This document shows positions 42,544 to 51,197 of a stretch of DNA of 64,000 nucleotides, piece after piece. The stretch is from Pseudomonas sp. NBRC 111124 (GTDB taxonomy: Bacteria > Pseudomonadota > Gammaproteobacteria > Pseudomonadales > Pseudomonadaceae): the NCBI RefSeq assembly GCF_001320245.1, contig NZ_BCBA01000001.1, positions 118,811 to 182,810 on the forward strand. The letters are read 5' to 3'. A model generated the notes under the pieces. The model saw only the letters and a list, made by a program, of their open reading frames with translations, was not told the DNA's origin and did no database searches. The position numbers were made by a program, and so were the translations under genes. The first letter of the stretch is position 1; each line of letters starts with the position of its first letter.

Positions 42544-45001
42544 GAGGCGAACACTCGGTTTCTTGGGTTGACGAACGTGACGCGGCGCGAGCCCGGCTGG
42601 CCGCCGGGGCACCATGGCCACGCAGAAGGAAATGCGACAGCGCCGGGATCAGCACCAGCGCGCCGAGCATGTTCCACAGGAACATGAAGGTCAGCAGCAG
42701 GCCCATGTCAGCCTGGAACTTGATCGGCGACCAGGCCCAGCCGACCACACCGGCGGCCAGGGTGATGCCCACCAGACCGACCACACGCCCGGTAAAGGCC
42801 ACCGCCTTCTTGTAGGCCTGGGCCAGTGGCAGGCCGGCACGCTGGTGATGCAACTGCACGCTGAGCAGGTACAAGGCATAGTCGACGCCAATGCCCACGC
42901 CCAGGGCGATCACCGGCAAGGTGGCGACCTTGACGCCAATGCCCAGGGCCACCATCAGCGCTTCGCACAGCAGCGAAGTGAGCATCAGTGGCAGGACGGC
43001 CACCACCGTGGCGCGCCAGCTGCGGAAGGTAAACAGGCAGAACACGGTAACGGCCAGGTACACCAGCAACAGCATGCGGTGGTTGGCCTCGCGCACGACG
43101 CTATTGGTGGCGGCCTCGATACCGGCACTACCAGCGGCCAGCAGGAACTGCTGATCCTCGCTGCCGTTGGCCTGGGCGAAGCGCTCGGCGGTGGCGGCGA
43201 CCTGCGCCAGGGTGTCGGCGCGGTGGTCCTTGAGGTAGGCGATCACCGGCATCAGCGAACAGTCGTTGTTGAACAGCTCTGGGGTGTTGACCGAGGCCTG
43301 CTGTGCGGCGTAGTTGAGCACGTCCTGGTTGCGCTGCAGGCTGTTCAGGCGCGGGTTGCCCTCGTAGGTGCCGGCGGTGATCTGGCGCACCGCATTGGCT
43401 AGCGACAGGGTGGTCTGCACCCCGGGCAACTGCTGCAGCTCCCAGGCCAGGCGGTCGGCCAGCACCAGTGTCTGGTAGCGCAGGCAGCCTTCCGGGGGTG
43501 TCTTGACCATTACTGCGAAGGTATCGCTGCTGAGCGCGTAGTGGCTGGTGATGAACGCGTTGTCGCGGTTGTAGCGCGAATCGGCGCGCAGCTCCGGAGC
43601 GCCGCTGTCGAGGTCACCGATCTTCAGCTGCAGGCTGCCCCACACGCCGATAGCGGCCAACACCACGGCTACCAGCAAGGCGCCCGTGGCCCACTTGCGT
43701 TCGGTGAAGCGGTCGAGCAGGTCCCACAAGCGGCCAAAGCCTCGGTGCTGGGCCGCACGGCCATCGATGTACAAGGCGCGCTCGGCGGCCTTGCGGCCCA
43801 CGCCGACATACGACAGCGCCACCGGCATCAGCAGCAACGAGGTGAAGATCAACACCGCCACGCCAATGCTGGCGGTGATGGCCAGGTCCTGGATCACCGG
43901 GATATCGATCAGCATCAGCACGGCAAAGCCCACCGCGTCGGCCAGCAGTGCGGTGACCCCGGCCACGAACAGGCGGCGGAAGGTGTACCGCGCGGCGATC
44001 TGCCGGTGGGTGCCACGGCCGATGTCCTGAAGGATGCCATTCATCTTCTGCGCGGCGTGGGACACACCGATGGCGAAGATCAGGAACGGCACCAGGATCG
44101 AGTACGGGTCGATGGCATAACCCAGCCAGGCGACGATGCCCAGCTGCCAGACCACCGCCGTCAGCGAACACAGCACCACCAGCAAGGTACTGCGCACGCA
44201 GCGGGTGTACAGGTAGATGATCACCAGGCTGGTGACCACGGCCAGGGCAAAGAACGCCATCACCTGGATCAGCCCATCGATCAGGTCGCCCATCAGCTTG
44301 GCAAAGCCGATCACATGGATCTGGTACTGGCCGCTGGCCTGGTACTGGCTGCGCAGGTGTTCAAGCTTTTGCGAGAAGCCGTGGTAGTCGATGCCCTTGC
44401 CGGTGGCCGAATCCTGGTCCAGCAGCGGCACGATCAGCATGCTCGACTTGAAGTCACGGGCCACCAGGCTGCCGACGATGTTGGCGCGCTCGATGTTCTG
44501 CCGCAGCTGTTCGGTGTCGGCGGCCCCACCCTGGTAACCATCAGGCATCACCGGGCCGCCCTGGAAGCCCTCTTCGGTGACTTCGGTCCAGCGCACCGCC
44601 GGGCTCCACAAGGATTTCATCCAGGCGCGGTCGACGCCGTCACTGAGGAACAGCTCGTCGTTGATCTGGCGCAGGGTCTGCAGGTAGTCGGGGTCGAAGA
44701 TGTCGCCGCGGGTGTTCTCCACCACCACCCGCACCGAGTTGCCCAGGCCGCGCAGTGATTGGCGGTTTGCCAGGTAGTTCTGGATGTAGGGGTGGCTCTG
44801 CGGCAGCATCTTCTCGAAGCTGGGGCGCAGTTCCAGGCGGGTGAGTGCCATGTAGCCCAGCACCAGGGTGGTCAGCAGCATGCACAGCACGAAGGCCAGG
44901 CGGTGGTTGAACACCAGGCGCTCGAGGCGATTGCCAGAACGCGGGTCGAAGTCGGCGAGGTTGTGGATCACCGGCAGTGGGTCTTGGCGGATATCGGCCA
45001 T
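42536..45001 (-). CDS. MMPL/RND-superfamily transporter
   Basis: An 821-residue inner-membrane protein with two repeats, each one TM, a large periplasmic loop, then five TMs with the sterol-sensing-like pattern (FLIFAIGVSHAAQKMNG; LGVGIGVDYALYLLS). It belongs to the MMPL/HpnN-like RND group that moves lipids or hydrophobic molecules, without an MFP or TolC partner. Start ATG 45001 overlaps the stop of the YCF48 gene by 1 nt. With the DUF1302/DUF1329 and YCF48 genes it forms a recurrent envelope set associated in Pseudomonas with hydrophobic substrates. Confidence 0.9.
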   Translation of the reverse strand: MADIRQDPLPVIHNLADFDPRSGNRLERLVFNHRLAFVLCMLLTTLVLGYMALTRLELRPSFEKMLPQSHPYIQNYLANRQSLRGLGNSVRVVVENTRGDIFDPDYLQTLRQINDELFLSDGVDRAWMKSLWSPAVRWTEVTEEGFQGGPVMPDGYQGGAADTEQLRQNIERANIVGSLVARDFKSSMLIVPLLDQDSATGKGIDYHGFSQKLEHLRSQYQASGQYQIHVIGFAKLMGDLIDGLIQVMAFFALAVVTSLVIIYLYTRCVRSTLLVVLCSLTAVVWQLGIVAWLGYAIDPYSILVPFLIFAIGVSHAAQKMNGILQDIGRGTHRQIAARYTFRRLFVAGVTALLADAVGFAVLMLIDIPVIQDLAITASIGVAVLIFTSLLLMPVALSYVGVGRKAAERALYIDGRAAQHRGFGRLWDLLDRFTERKWATGALLVAVVLAAIGVWGSLQLKIGDLDSGAPELRADSRYNRDNAFITSHYALSSDTFAVMVKTPPEGCLRYQTLVLADRLAWELQQLPGVQTTLSLANAVRQITAGTYEGNPRLNSLQRNQDVLNYAAQQASVNTPELFNNDCSLMPVIAYLKDHRADTLAQVAATAERFAQANGSEDQQFLLAAGSAGIEAATNSVVREANHRMLLLVYLAVTVFCLFTFRSWRATVVAVLPLMLTSLLCEALMVALGIGVKVATLPVIALGVGIGVDYALYLLSVQLHHQRAGLPLAQAYKKAVAFTGRVVGLVGITLAAGVVGWAWSPIKFQADMGLLLTFMFLWNMLGALVLIPALSHFLLRGHGAPAASRARAASRSSTQETECSPHV

Positions 45002-45978
45002 CAGGGTCTTCTCTCGTCGAAGGTACGCACGCCCCGCTCGCCCACCAGTACCAGGCCGGTACCGGCGTCGTCGGCAAGCGCGGTCACCGGGCCACGTGTG
45101 GCCTGTGGCTGCGGGCTGAAGCTGGCGCCGCCGTCGCGGCTGAGCAGCAGGTCGCCGGCCTGGCTGGCCAGCCAGACTTCGCCGCTGGCGCCAAGGCTGG
45201 CCGCCGTGAGGCTGGTCTTCACCCCGCTGCTGACCGGTTGCCACTGCTGGCCGCCGTCGGTGCTGCGGTAGGCATTGCCGCGCAAGCCGTAGATCAGCAG
45301 CAGGCCGGGTTTGCCCACGGCCCCGAACAAGGTGCCGGCATAGGGTGTCGGCACCTGGCTGAAGCGTTCACCGGCGCCATCGAGCTTGAGCAGCAGGCCC
45401 TGCTCACCGGTGATGTACAGCGTGTCACCGACCGGTGCCAGGCGGGTCAGGTGCAGGCCTTGCGGGTTGTCACTGTGGTCCTGCCACGGCAACCAGTGCT
45501 GGCCTCCGTCCTCGGTGCGCAGCAACAGGTTGAACAGGCCCACGGCATAGCCGTGCTGGTCGTCGCTGAACCACACATCGAGCAAAGTGCTGTCGGTGCC
45601 GTCGGCCAGTGCCCGGCCATCGAGCTGTTTTTCCCAGTGCAGGCCGCCGTCGCGGCTGTGCAACACCACCCCGTCGTTCCCCACCGCCCAGCCATGCTCG
45701 GCCGTGGGGAAACTGACGGCATTGAGGTCGGCACTGACCGGCACTTGAGCTTGCAGCCAGTGCGCGCCATGGTCGTCGGTATACACGACGTGCCCACGCG
45801 GGCCCACCGCCACCAGGCGCTCGCCGGCCCGGGTCACGTCACGCAGCGCACTGCTGGCGGCCAATGCACTGGGCATCGCCGGCAGGTCGAGCACGTCGGT
45901 GAAGGGCGCGGCCTGGGCCGCGCCTTGCAACGCAGCCCAGACCAGCATCGCCACGCTGCATCGTTTGAAGACAGACAT
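45001..45978 (-). CDS. YCF48-type beta-propeller protein, exported
   Basis: A 325-residue secreted protein: signal peptide (about residues 1-23, ending AAQA), then BNR/Asp-box-like repeats typical of YCF48/HCF136 propellers (GHVVYTDDHGAHW, GVVLHSRDGGLHW, NLLLRTEDGGQHW, GNAYRSTDGGQQW, GDLLLSRDGGASF). HCF136 is a photosystem assembly factor; bacterial relatives beside RND genes have no proven role and may be periplasmic adaptors. ATG 45978 is chosen for its AGAGG site and signal peptide. Confidence 0.85.
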   Translation of the reverse strand: MSVFKRCSVAMLVWAALQGAAQAAPFTDVLDLPAMPSALAASSALRDVTRAGERLVAVGPRGHVVYTDDHGAHWLQAQVPVSADLNAVSFPTAEHGWAVGNDGVVLHSRDGGLHWEKQLDGRALADGTDSTLLDVWFSDDQHGYAVGLFNLLLRTEDGGQHWLPWQDHSDNPQGLHLTRLAPVGDTLYITGEQGLLLKLDGAGERFSQVPTPYAGTLFGAVGKPGLLLIYGLRGNAYRSTDGGQQWQPVSSGVKTSLTAASLGASGEVWLASQAGDLLLSRDGGASFSPQPQATRGPVTALADDAGTGLVLVGERGVRTFDERRP

Positions 45979-46000
45979 TGCGAACCTCTGCGCCATGCGC

Positions 46001-47359
46001 TCAGCGGATGCCGTTGCCGGCCAGCGATTCAGGCGACCACTGGGCCTTGGACAGCGGGTCGATGTAGCGAATACCGCCATAAGCGCCGACCACGCCGTTG
46101 AGGTTGTAGGTGCCGCCGACCAGGTCGTAGATCATGAACGGCGTGGCATCCGGGGTCTGCTTGTCGTAGCTCTGGGTGAGGAAGGCGAACGAGCCACGGT
46201 ACAGCTGGCCGCGGGCGTCATACTGGTCGGAAGCCAGGGCCACCCAGCTGTCCTCATCGAGGTAGAAACGGCGCTTGTGGTAGATGTGCCGCGCGCCGTC
46301 CTTGAGCTTGCCTTCCACGACCCACACGCGGTGTTTTTCCCAGCGCACGAACTGCGGCGCGAGGTGGTTGGGGGTGATCAGCTGCTTGACGTCGGTGTTG
46401 TAGGTCAGCTGGTAGGTGTTGTACGGCACGTACATCTCCTGCTTGCCGACCAGGGTCCAGTCGTAGCGGTCGAGGGCGCCGTTGAAGACGAACACGTCAT
46501 CGTAAGTACCGGAACCCGAAGTGCCCGGGTTGGGCGTGTCGTAGGCCAGGTTCGGCGCCAGCTTGACCCGGCGCTGGCCAGGCAGGTATTGCCAGGCGCT
46601 GCGCGGCTGCACCAGCGGGTTGGCGGCATCGCGCAGCATCATCGCTTCGCCGGCGCGACGGGCGGGGCCGGTGTACACCAGTTTCATCTGGTAGTAGGTG
46701 TCCTTGGCACCGATCGGCTTGTTCATGTCTTCGTAGATCGGGTAGCTGATGTTGGCCTGGCCGGTGGTCGACAGCGTGGGCTTGCCGGCCGCGTCGACGT
46801 TCCACGAGTCGTACTTGGCGGTCATGCTTACGCCCTGGTAGCGCAGCAGGAAGTTCCACATGGCCTCGGCGCCATTCTGCGGGATCGGGAACGGGATGCC
46901 TGGCAGCACGTTGTCCACCGCAGTACCACCCTCCTGGCTCTTGGCGCCGGTGGCGTTCTTCAGGGTGTTGTCAAGCACCGCCTGGGGCAGCGCCACGCTG
47001 CGGTGGGTCGGGTAGACATCGACACGCATCGTCGGGAAGCGCTTGAGTAGTTCAAGGGTGGTGGCCGTCAGCTGGCCCTTGTACTGCTCGGCGTTCTTGC
47101 CATCGATGACCAACAGCGGTTTTTCATTGGCATACGGGTCGGGGCGCATGCTGGCACCGCTCTGGTAGTTGGCCGGCGGCGTCAGCAGGCCGCCCTGGTA
47201 GGCCGGGATGGAGTCATCGGCATTGGCGGCCTTGTCCGCGCCCAGGGTGGTCAGGCTCTTGCCCAGCTTGGCAGCCTGGTCAGGGGATACGGCGGCGTGG
47301 GCCGCGTTGAGGGCAGCCAGCGACAGGCAGGTGGCCAACAGGGTTTTCACGTAGTTCAT
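46001..47359 (-). CDS. DUF1329 periplasmic/outer-membrane protein
   Basis: A 452-residue exported protein: signal peptide ending AHA-AVSPDQ, then the DUF1329 blocks (PNxAYDTPNPGTSGSGTYDDVFVFNG, YNTYQLTYN, WVALASDQYDARGQLYRGSFAFL). The fold is LolB/LolA-like in related families, fitting a lipid-binding role. DUF1329 and DUF1302 genes nearly always travel together. A CA motif sits between the AGGA site and the ATG. Confidence 0.87.
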   Translation of the reverse strand: MNYVKTLLATCLSLAALNAAHAAVSPDQAAKLGKSLTTLGADKAANADDSIPAYQGGLLTPPANYQSGASMRPDPYANEKPLLVIDGKNAEQYKGQLTATTLELLKRFPTMRVDVYPTHRSVALPQAVLDNTLKNATGAKSQEGGTAVDNVLPGIPFPIPQNGAEAMWNFLLRYQGVSMTAKYDSWNVDAAGKPTLSTTGQANISYPIYEDMNKPIGAKDTYYQMKLVYTGPARRAGEAMMLRDAANPLVQPRSAWQYLPGQRRVKLAPNLAYDTPNPGTSGSGTYDDVFVFNGALDRYDWTLVGKQEMYVPYNTYQLTYNTDVKQLITPNHLAPQFVRWEKHRVWVVEGKLKDGARHIYHKRRFYLDEDSWVALASDQYDARGQLYRGSFAFLTQSYDKQTPDATPFMIYDLVGGTYNLNGVVGAYGGIRYIDPLSKAQWSPESLAGNGIR

Positions 47360-47361
47360 GC

Positions 47362-47369
47362 TTGTTGTT
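47362..47369 (-). promoter_or_regulatory. Crc/Hfq CA motif before the DUF1329 gene
   Basis: AACAACAA on the minus strand, 2 nt before the start codon and overlapping the initiation region. Confidence 0.45.
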
Positions 47370-47397
47370 TTCCTGTGAAGTCTGTGGGGGACAGGTC

Positions 47398-49353
47398 TCA
47401 GAACGTGGTCTTGAGGGTCAGGTACAAGGCGCCACGGTCTTCGGTGGTGGCACCACCGCCGGAGAAGGAGGCATAGCCGCCGCCGTAGCAGGTGTAGTCC
47501 TGTTCGCCATCGAGGGCGTTCGGCGTGCTGCCGTCGGTCTGGCCATCCTTGCAGGACTGAGTCTTGCCGAAGCTGTCGACGTACTTGAGGTCGACGAAGT
47601 ACTGGTTGTAGATGGCGGCGCCGACGCCGACCGCATAGTTGCCGGTGTCCTTGGCACCGCCGCCCTGCACAGGCGACACGCCGTCGATGCCGACGTTGAC
47701 CGACAGCGGCATGCTCAGGTCGACACCTGGCATCACCTGGAACCAGGTGGGGGTGAAGTTGACGGCGATACCCCAGTTGTCACGGGTCGGCTTGTCGATG
47801 CCGCGGTAGCTGCTCTTGCCCTTGTACAAGGCCTCGTTGTGGCCATCGAGCTTGAGCAGGTTGCTGTAGAACAGCTCGCCGAGCAGGGTCGCCGAGTCGA
47901 ACAGCGGCGTGTTGCCGATGGTCATCAGGCCATTGAGGGTCCAGTGCAGGGTTTCGCCGGTGGCGCTCAGGCTGTCGCCATCCTTGGGCACGTCGTAGAT
48001 CACCCCGCTGCTGGCCAGGCGCGGTGGTAGCAGGCCAAAGCCGCCGCCCAGGCCCGCAGTGCCGGGGGCACTGACGATCGCCGGGATACTCGCCAAGGGC
48101 ATGTGGTGGCGAATGTTGAGGTCGCTGCCAACGCTGACGCCACCGACGTCCTTGGACAGGCTCAGGCCATAGATGTCGATGTCGTCGGAATAGGCGAACT
48201 GGTAGGTGGTGCTCTGCAGCGAGTTGTACAGGTTACCGACGGCGCCCTGGCGGCTGGCCGGCGGCGTGCCGAACGGGCCACGGGCCACGGTCATGCCGCG
48301 AGCGTCAAGCCAGGCCTGGGGCAGGATCTCGGAGGTCTTGCGGTAGTAGAAGCCCAGGGTGCCGCCGAGCCATTCGGGCGACCACTTGGCCATGACGCCC
48401 CAGTCGCCGCTGTTGCGCGGCGTCAGGTCGTCGCCACGACGGAGGGTGGTGAGCGCACCGCGTACCGGGATCAGCCCGGGGGTGCCCGTGTGGCCGAGCA
48501 GGAGGCTCTGGGCACCCTCGCCCACCACATCGGAGCCGCCATAGTAGGTGCCGGCTTCCGGCAGGCGAGCGGCATCCCAATCGAAGAAATACTGTGCGCC
48601 CAAGGTCAGTTCGGGGTTGACCATGAACGACGTGGAGAATTGGTTGCGCGGCACGAACAGTTCCTTGGCCTCTGTGCCTGGCGAGGCTGCCAGTTTGGCC
48701 AGGTCCAGCCCGGACTGACCGTAGCTCAGCGAGTGCACCGGGTTGAGCAGGGTTTCACCCCAGAACAAGTTGTGCTGGCCGACTTTGGCGCTGACCTGCG
48801 ACGCCTCGCCCACGTCGCGGCTGAAGAACACGAAGGCATCCAGCACTTCACCGGACGGGCCGCTGTAGTAGCGCTGGGCATAGTTGCTCAGGTGCGGGCT
48901 GCCCAGCGGCACACCCGTGCCCGGCAGGCCATTGAGGCTGGGGTTGATGCCGGAGCGGTCACCGTTGCCGTTGACGAACGGGTTGCTGTTGGAGCCTGTG
49001 TTGTCATAAGCCTTGTCGTACCAGCTGGCAGTGCTGATGCGAAAACCGGTGTTGCCCTGATACACCACGTCCAGCTCGGTCAGCAGGTCGACCCGGTTGG
49101 TGATAGTGGTGCCGGCCTTGCGGAAGTTGTAGTCACCGTCATTGCTGTTGGGCGTGCCGAGCATGCGCTTGTCGGCACTTTCAGTGCGCACGCCATAGTT
49201 GTATTTGACCGTGTTGTCGAAGCGTACCGCCCAGTCTTCACTGCCGGTGGTGACCTCGAAGGCCTGTGCGCCGGGCAGGCTGAGCAGGCTGATGGCGCAG
49301 GCGAGCAGGCAGCGCTGTGGTTTCACAGCACGGTGAATGCGGTGTTTTGGCAT
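47398..49353 (-). CDS. DUF1302 outer-membrane protein
   Basis: A 651-residue outer-membrane beta-barrel candidate: signal peptide (to about AQA), many alternating strands and a C-terminal phenylalanine (LYLTLKTTF), the barrel-insertion signal. DUF1302 members are predicted porins for hydrophobic substrates and pair with DUF1329. Start ATG 49353 with CTGGAG upstream and a CA motif before it. It is the second gene after the small hydrolase. Confidence 0.87.
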   Translation of the reverse strand: MPKHRIHRAVKPQRCLLACAISLLSLPGAQAFEVTTGSEDWAVRFDNTVKYNYGVRTESADKRMLGTPNSNDGDYNFRKAGTTITNRVDLLTELDVVYQGNTGFRISTASWYDKAYDNTGSNSNPFVNGNGDRSGINPSLNGLPGTGVPLGSPHLSNYAQRYYSGPSGEVLDAFVFFSRDVGEASQVSAKVGQHNLFWGETLLNPVHSLSYGQSGLDLAKLAASPGTEAKELFVPRNQFSTSFMVNPELTLGAQYFFDWDAARLPEAGTYYGGSDVVGEGAQSLLLGHTGTPGLIPVRGALTTLRRGDDLTPRNSGDWGVMAKWSPEWLGGTLGFYYRKTSEILPQAWLDARGMTVARGPFGTPPASRQGAVGNLYNSLQSTTYQFAYSDDIDIYGLSLSKDVGGVSVGSDLNIRHHMPLASIPAIVSAPGTAGLGGGFGLLPPRLASSGVIYDVPKDGDSLSATGETLHWTLNGLMTIGNTPLFDSATLLGELFYSNLLKLDGHNEALYKGKSSYRGIDKPTRDNWGIAVNFTPTWFQVMPGVDLSMPLSVNVGIDGVSPVQGGGAKDTGNYAVGVGAAIYNQYFVDLKYVDSFGKTQSCKDGQTDGSTPNALDGEQDYTCYGGGYASFSGGGATTEDRGALYLTLKTTF

Positions 49354-49376
49354 TGCGATGACTCCAGGTGTTTTTC

Positions 49377-49384
49377 TTGTTGTT
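49377..49384 (-). promoter_or_regulatory. Crc/Hfq CA motif before the DUF1302 gene
   Basis: AACAACAA on the minus strand, part of a longer A-rich leader (AAAAACAACAAGAAAAACAC), just before the CTGGAG site. Confidence 0.5.
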
Positions 49385-49440
49385 TTTGGGCCGCCCGTCA
49401 TCTGCGGGCTTGGCCTGGGCATCCGTGCGCGGTTGGCAGA

Positions 49441-50007
49441 TCAGTGGTCCAGGCGGCGGATCAGGTTGTCGGCCAGCGGCCAGGGGCCAAAGCCGGCTGC
49501 CGGGTTGAGGTGGCCGACCGGCCCAAGGGCGATCAGTTCGCTGCCCCAGGCCTGGGCCATGGCACCGGCGGCGTCGAAGCTGGCCAGGTGGTCATTGCTG
49601 CTGGCGGCGACGATGCTGGGGAACGGCAGCCGCGCCATCGGCAAGGGCGACCAACCCTGTTCGGCGAGGCTTTGCGGGCTGGGGTAATGGGCCGGCCACT
49701 GGGCGCGCAGGTCAGGCGGTGCTGCCAGCAAGGCGCCTTTGATCGGCCGCTGATAACGGGCGGCCCAGTGGGCCACCATCAGCACGCCAGCACTGTGCGC
49801 CACTAGCACCACCTCGCCGTCGATCTGCTCCAGCTCGCGCTGGATGGCTTCGACACGGGCGCTGCAGCTGAGCCCGTCGACCAGCAGCGGCGGCACGCTG
49901 CGGACCTTGGCAAGGCGCGCTTCAAGCAGGGTTTGCCAGTGTTCGCTGACATGCTCGCGCAGGCCAGGAATGATCAGCACGGTGGCGGTGGTTTGCAGTC
50001 TTTCCAC
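49441..50007 (-). CDS. RBBP9/YdeN-type small serine hydrolase
   Basis: A 188-residue alpha/beta hydrolase: VLIIPGLREHVSEHWQTLLE, nucleophile in VLVAHSAGVLMVAHW, Asp region in IVAASSNDHLASFD and the late His in PVGHLNPAAGFGPWPL. Homologues are weak esterases of unclear substrate. GTG 50007 with GAGG upstream is preferred; an ATG at 50106 would place the regulatory motif inside the gene. It appears to be the first gene of the operon ending at 39116, and an ester-cleaving step would suit that pathway. Confidence 0.8.
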   Translation of the reverse strand: MERLQTTATVLIIPGLREHVSEHWQTLLEARLAKVRSVPPLLVDGLSCSARVEAIQRELEQIDGEVVLVAHSAGVLMVAHWAARYQRPIKGALLAAPPDLRAQWPAHYPSPQSLAEQGWSPLPMARLPFPSIVAASSNDHLASFDAAGAMAQAWGSELIALGPVGHLNPAAGFGPWPLADNLIRRLDH

Positions 50008-50090
50008 GTCGGGACCTCGGCTTGGATCGGGTACGTGGTTCACAGTAAAGAGGGGGCTCGGCGGGTGCTTCACATTGCGCGTCAGTGACT

Positions 50091-50148
50091 TTTCATTTGA
50101 TGACAAGCCAACGTTTCGGCCTTGTGCTTCTCAATTGATGACACGCAG
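50091..50148. promoter_or_regulatory. Two copies of the TTGATGACA operator, divergent promoter of the AraC regulator
   Basis: TTTCATTTGATGACAAGCCA (50091-50110) and TCTCAATTGATGACACGCAG (50129-50148) share the core TTGATGACA, 38 bp apart. TATAAC follows at 50151. The same motif occurs before the quinone oxidoreductase operon at 57693. It probably binds the AraC protein encoded next to it. Confidence 0.6.
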
Positions 50149-50176
50149 GCTATAACTGACGAACCGCCTGACGGAA

Positions 50177-50184
50177 AACAATAA
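50177..50184 (+). promoter_or_regulatory. Crc/Hfq CA motif at the AraC regulator start
   Basis: AACAATAA lies 2 nt before the ATG at 50187, and no ordinary Shine-Dalgarno is visible. Hfq binding here would directly block translation of the regulator. Confidence 0.5.
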
Positions 50185-50186
50185 AA

Positions 50187-51197
50187 ATGCCCGCCCTAGT
50201 CCGTGCCGCCAGCCTCACCAACTACCTCGAAGTGTCTCGCCACGTGGGCCTGAACCCGCATGCCCTGCTCGCCCAGGTCGGCCTCAGCGCTGCACTGCTC
50301 GAAGACCCCAACCGGCGTATCCCGGCGGCCAACGTGATCACCCTGCTGGAAGAGTCGGCCCGTATCAGCGGTTGCGAAACCTTCGGCCTGCGCATGGCCG
50401 AATCGCGCCAGCTCTCGGACTTCGGCGAGATCAGCCTGCTGCTCAGCCATCAGCGCAACCTGCGCGATGCCCTGGAAGTGATCGTGCAGTACCGCCACTT
50501 GCTCAACGACGCGCTGGCCATCCATGTCGAGGAAGCCGGCAAGACGGTGATCATTCGCGAGGAAGTAATCAATGAACGGGCGCCGTGCAGCCGCCAGGCC
50601 ACGGAGCTGGCCATCGGCGTGATGCTGCGCCTTTGCGCAGCGCTGCTGGGGGGCCAGTGGCATCCGATCAGCGCCAACTTCACCCATGCCGCGCCAGCGG
50701 ACCAGGCCATCCACCGGCGCATCTTCGGCTGCACGCTGGTGTTCGGCAGCGAGTTCAACGGCATCGTCTGCCCCGCCGCCGACCTCGACAGCGCCAGCCC
50801 CCAGGCCAACGAGGCCATGGCGCGCCTGGCGCGGCGCTACCTGGACACCTTGCCGGCCGGCGGCACGCCATCACTCGAACTGGAACTGCGCAAGACCATC
50901 TACCTGCTGCTGCCCATGGGCCGCGCCACCATCGAGCAGGTGGCGCAGACCCAGGGCATGAATGTGCGCACGCTGCAACGGCGCCTGGAGGAAGACGGGC
51001 TGACGTTCAAGGACATGATCAACAACGTGCGCCGCGACCTGGTGATGCGTTACCTGGAAAACCCCAGCTATTCGCTGGGACGCATCGCCGACATGCTCGG
51101 TTATTCGATGCCCAGTTCGTTCACCCGCTGGTTCATCGCCCAGTTCGGCATGCCGCCCGCCACCTGGCGGGCGCAGCATGCCGTGCAGGATTCTTAA
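50187..51197 (+). CDS. AraC-family regulator (Arabinose_bd/OruR type)
   Basis: A 336-residue regulator. The N-terminal 200 residues are the Arabinose_bd-type sensor (SLTNYLEVSRHVGLNPHALLAQVGL; FGEISLLLSHQRNLRDALEVIVQYRHLLNDAL) and the C-terminal 100 an AraC DNA-binding domain (ATIEQVAQTQGMNVRTLQRRLEEDG; YSLGRIADMLGYSMPSSFTRWFIAQFG). OruR, ArgR-like and lipid-related regulators share this layout. It is divergent from the hydrolase/DUF1302 operon and convergent with the second operon, and shares an operator motif with both. Its stop overlaps the YeiH gene stop by 4 nt. Confidence 0.9.
   Translation: MPALVRAASLTNYLEVSRHVGLNPHALLAQVGLSAALLEDPNRRIPAANVITLLEESARISGCETFGLRMAESRQLSDFGEISLLLSHQRNLRDALEVIVQYRHLLNDALAIHVEEAGKTVIIREEVINERAPCSRQATELAIGVMLRLCAALLGGQWHPISANFTHAAPADQAIHRRIFGCTLVFGSEFNGIVCPAADLDSASPQANEAMARLARRYLDTLPAGGTPSLELELRKTIYLLLPMGRATIEQVAQTQGMNVRTLQRRLEEDGLTFKDMINNVRRDLVMRYLENPSYSLGRIADMLGYSMPSSFTRWFIAQFGMPPATWRAQHAVQDS

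Noticed and set aside
43541..44758. Long plus-strand open frame opposite the RND transporter
   Set aside because: Low-complexity His/Gln-rich translation with no start signal, antisense to a well-supported transmembrane protein.
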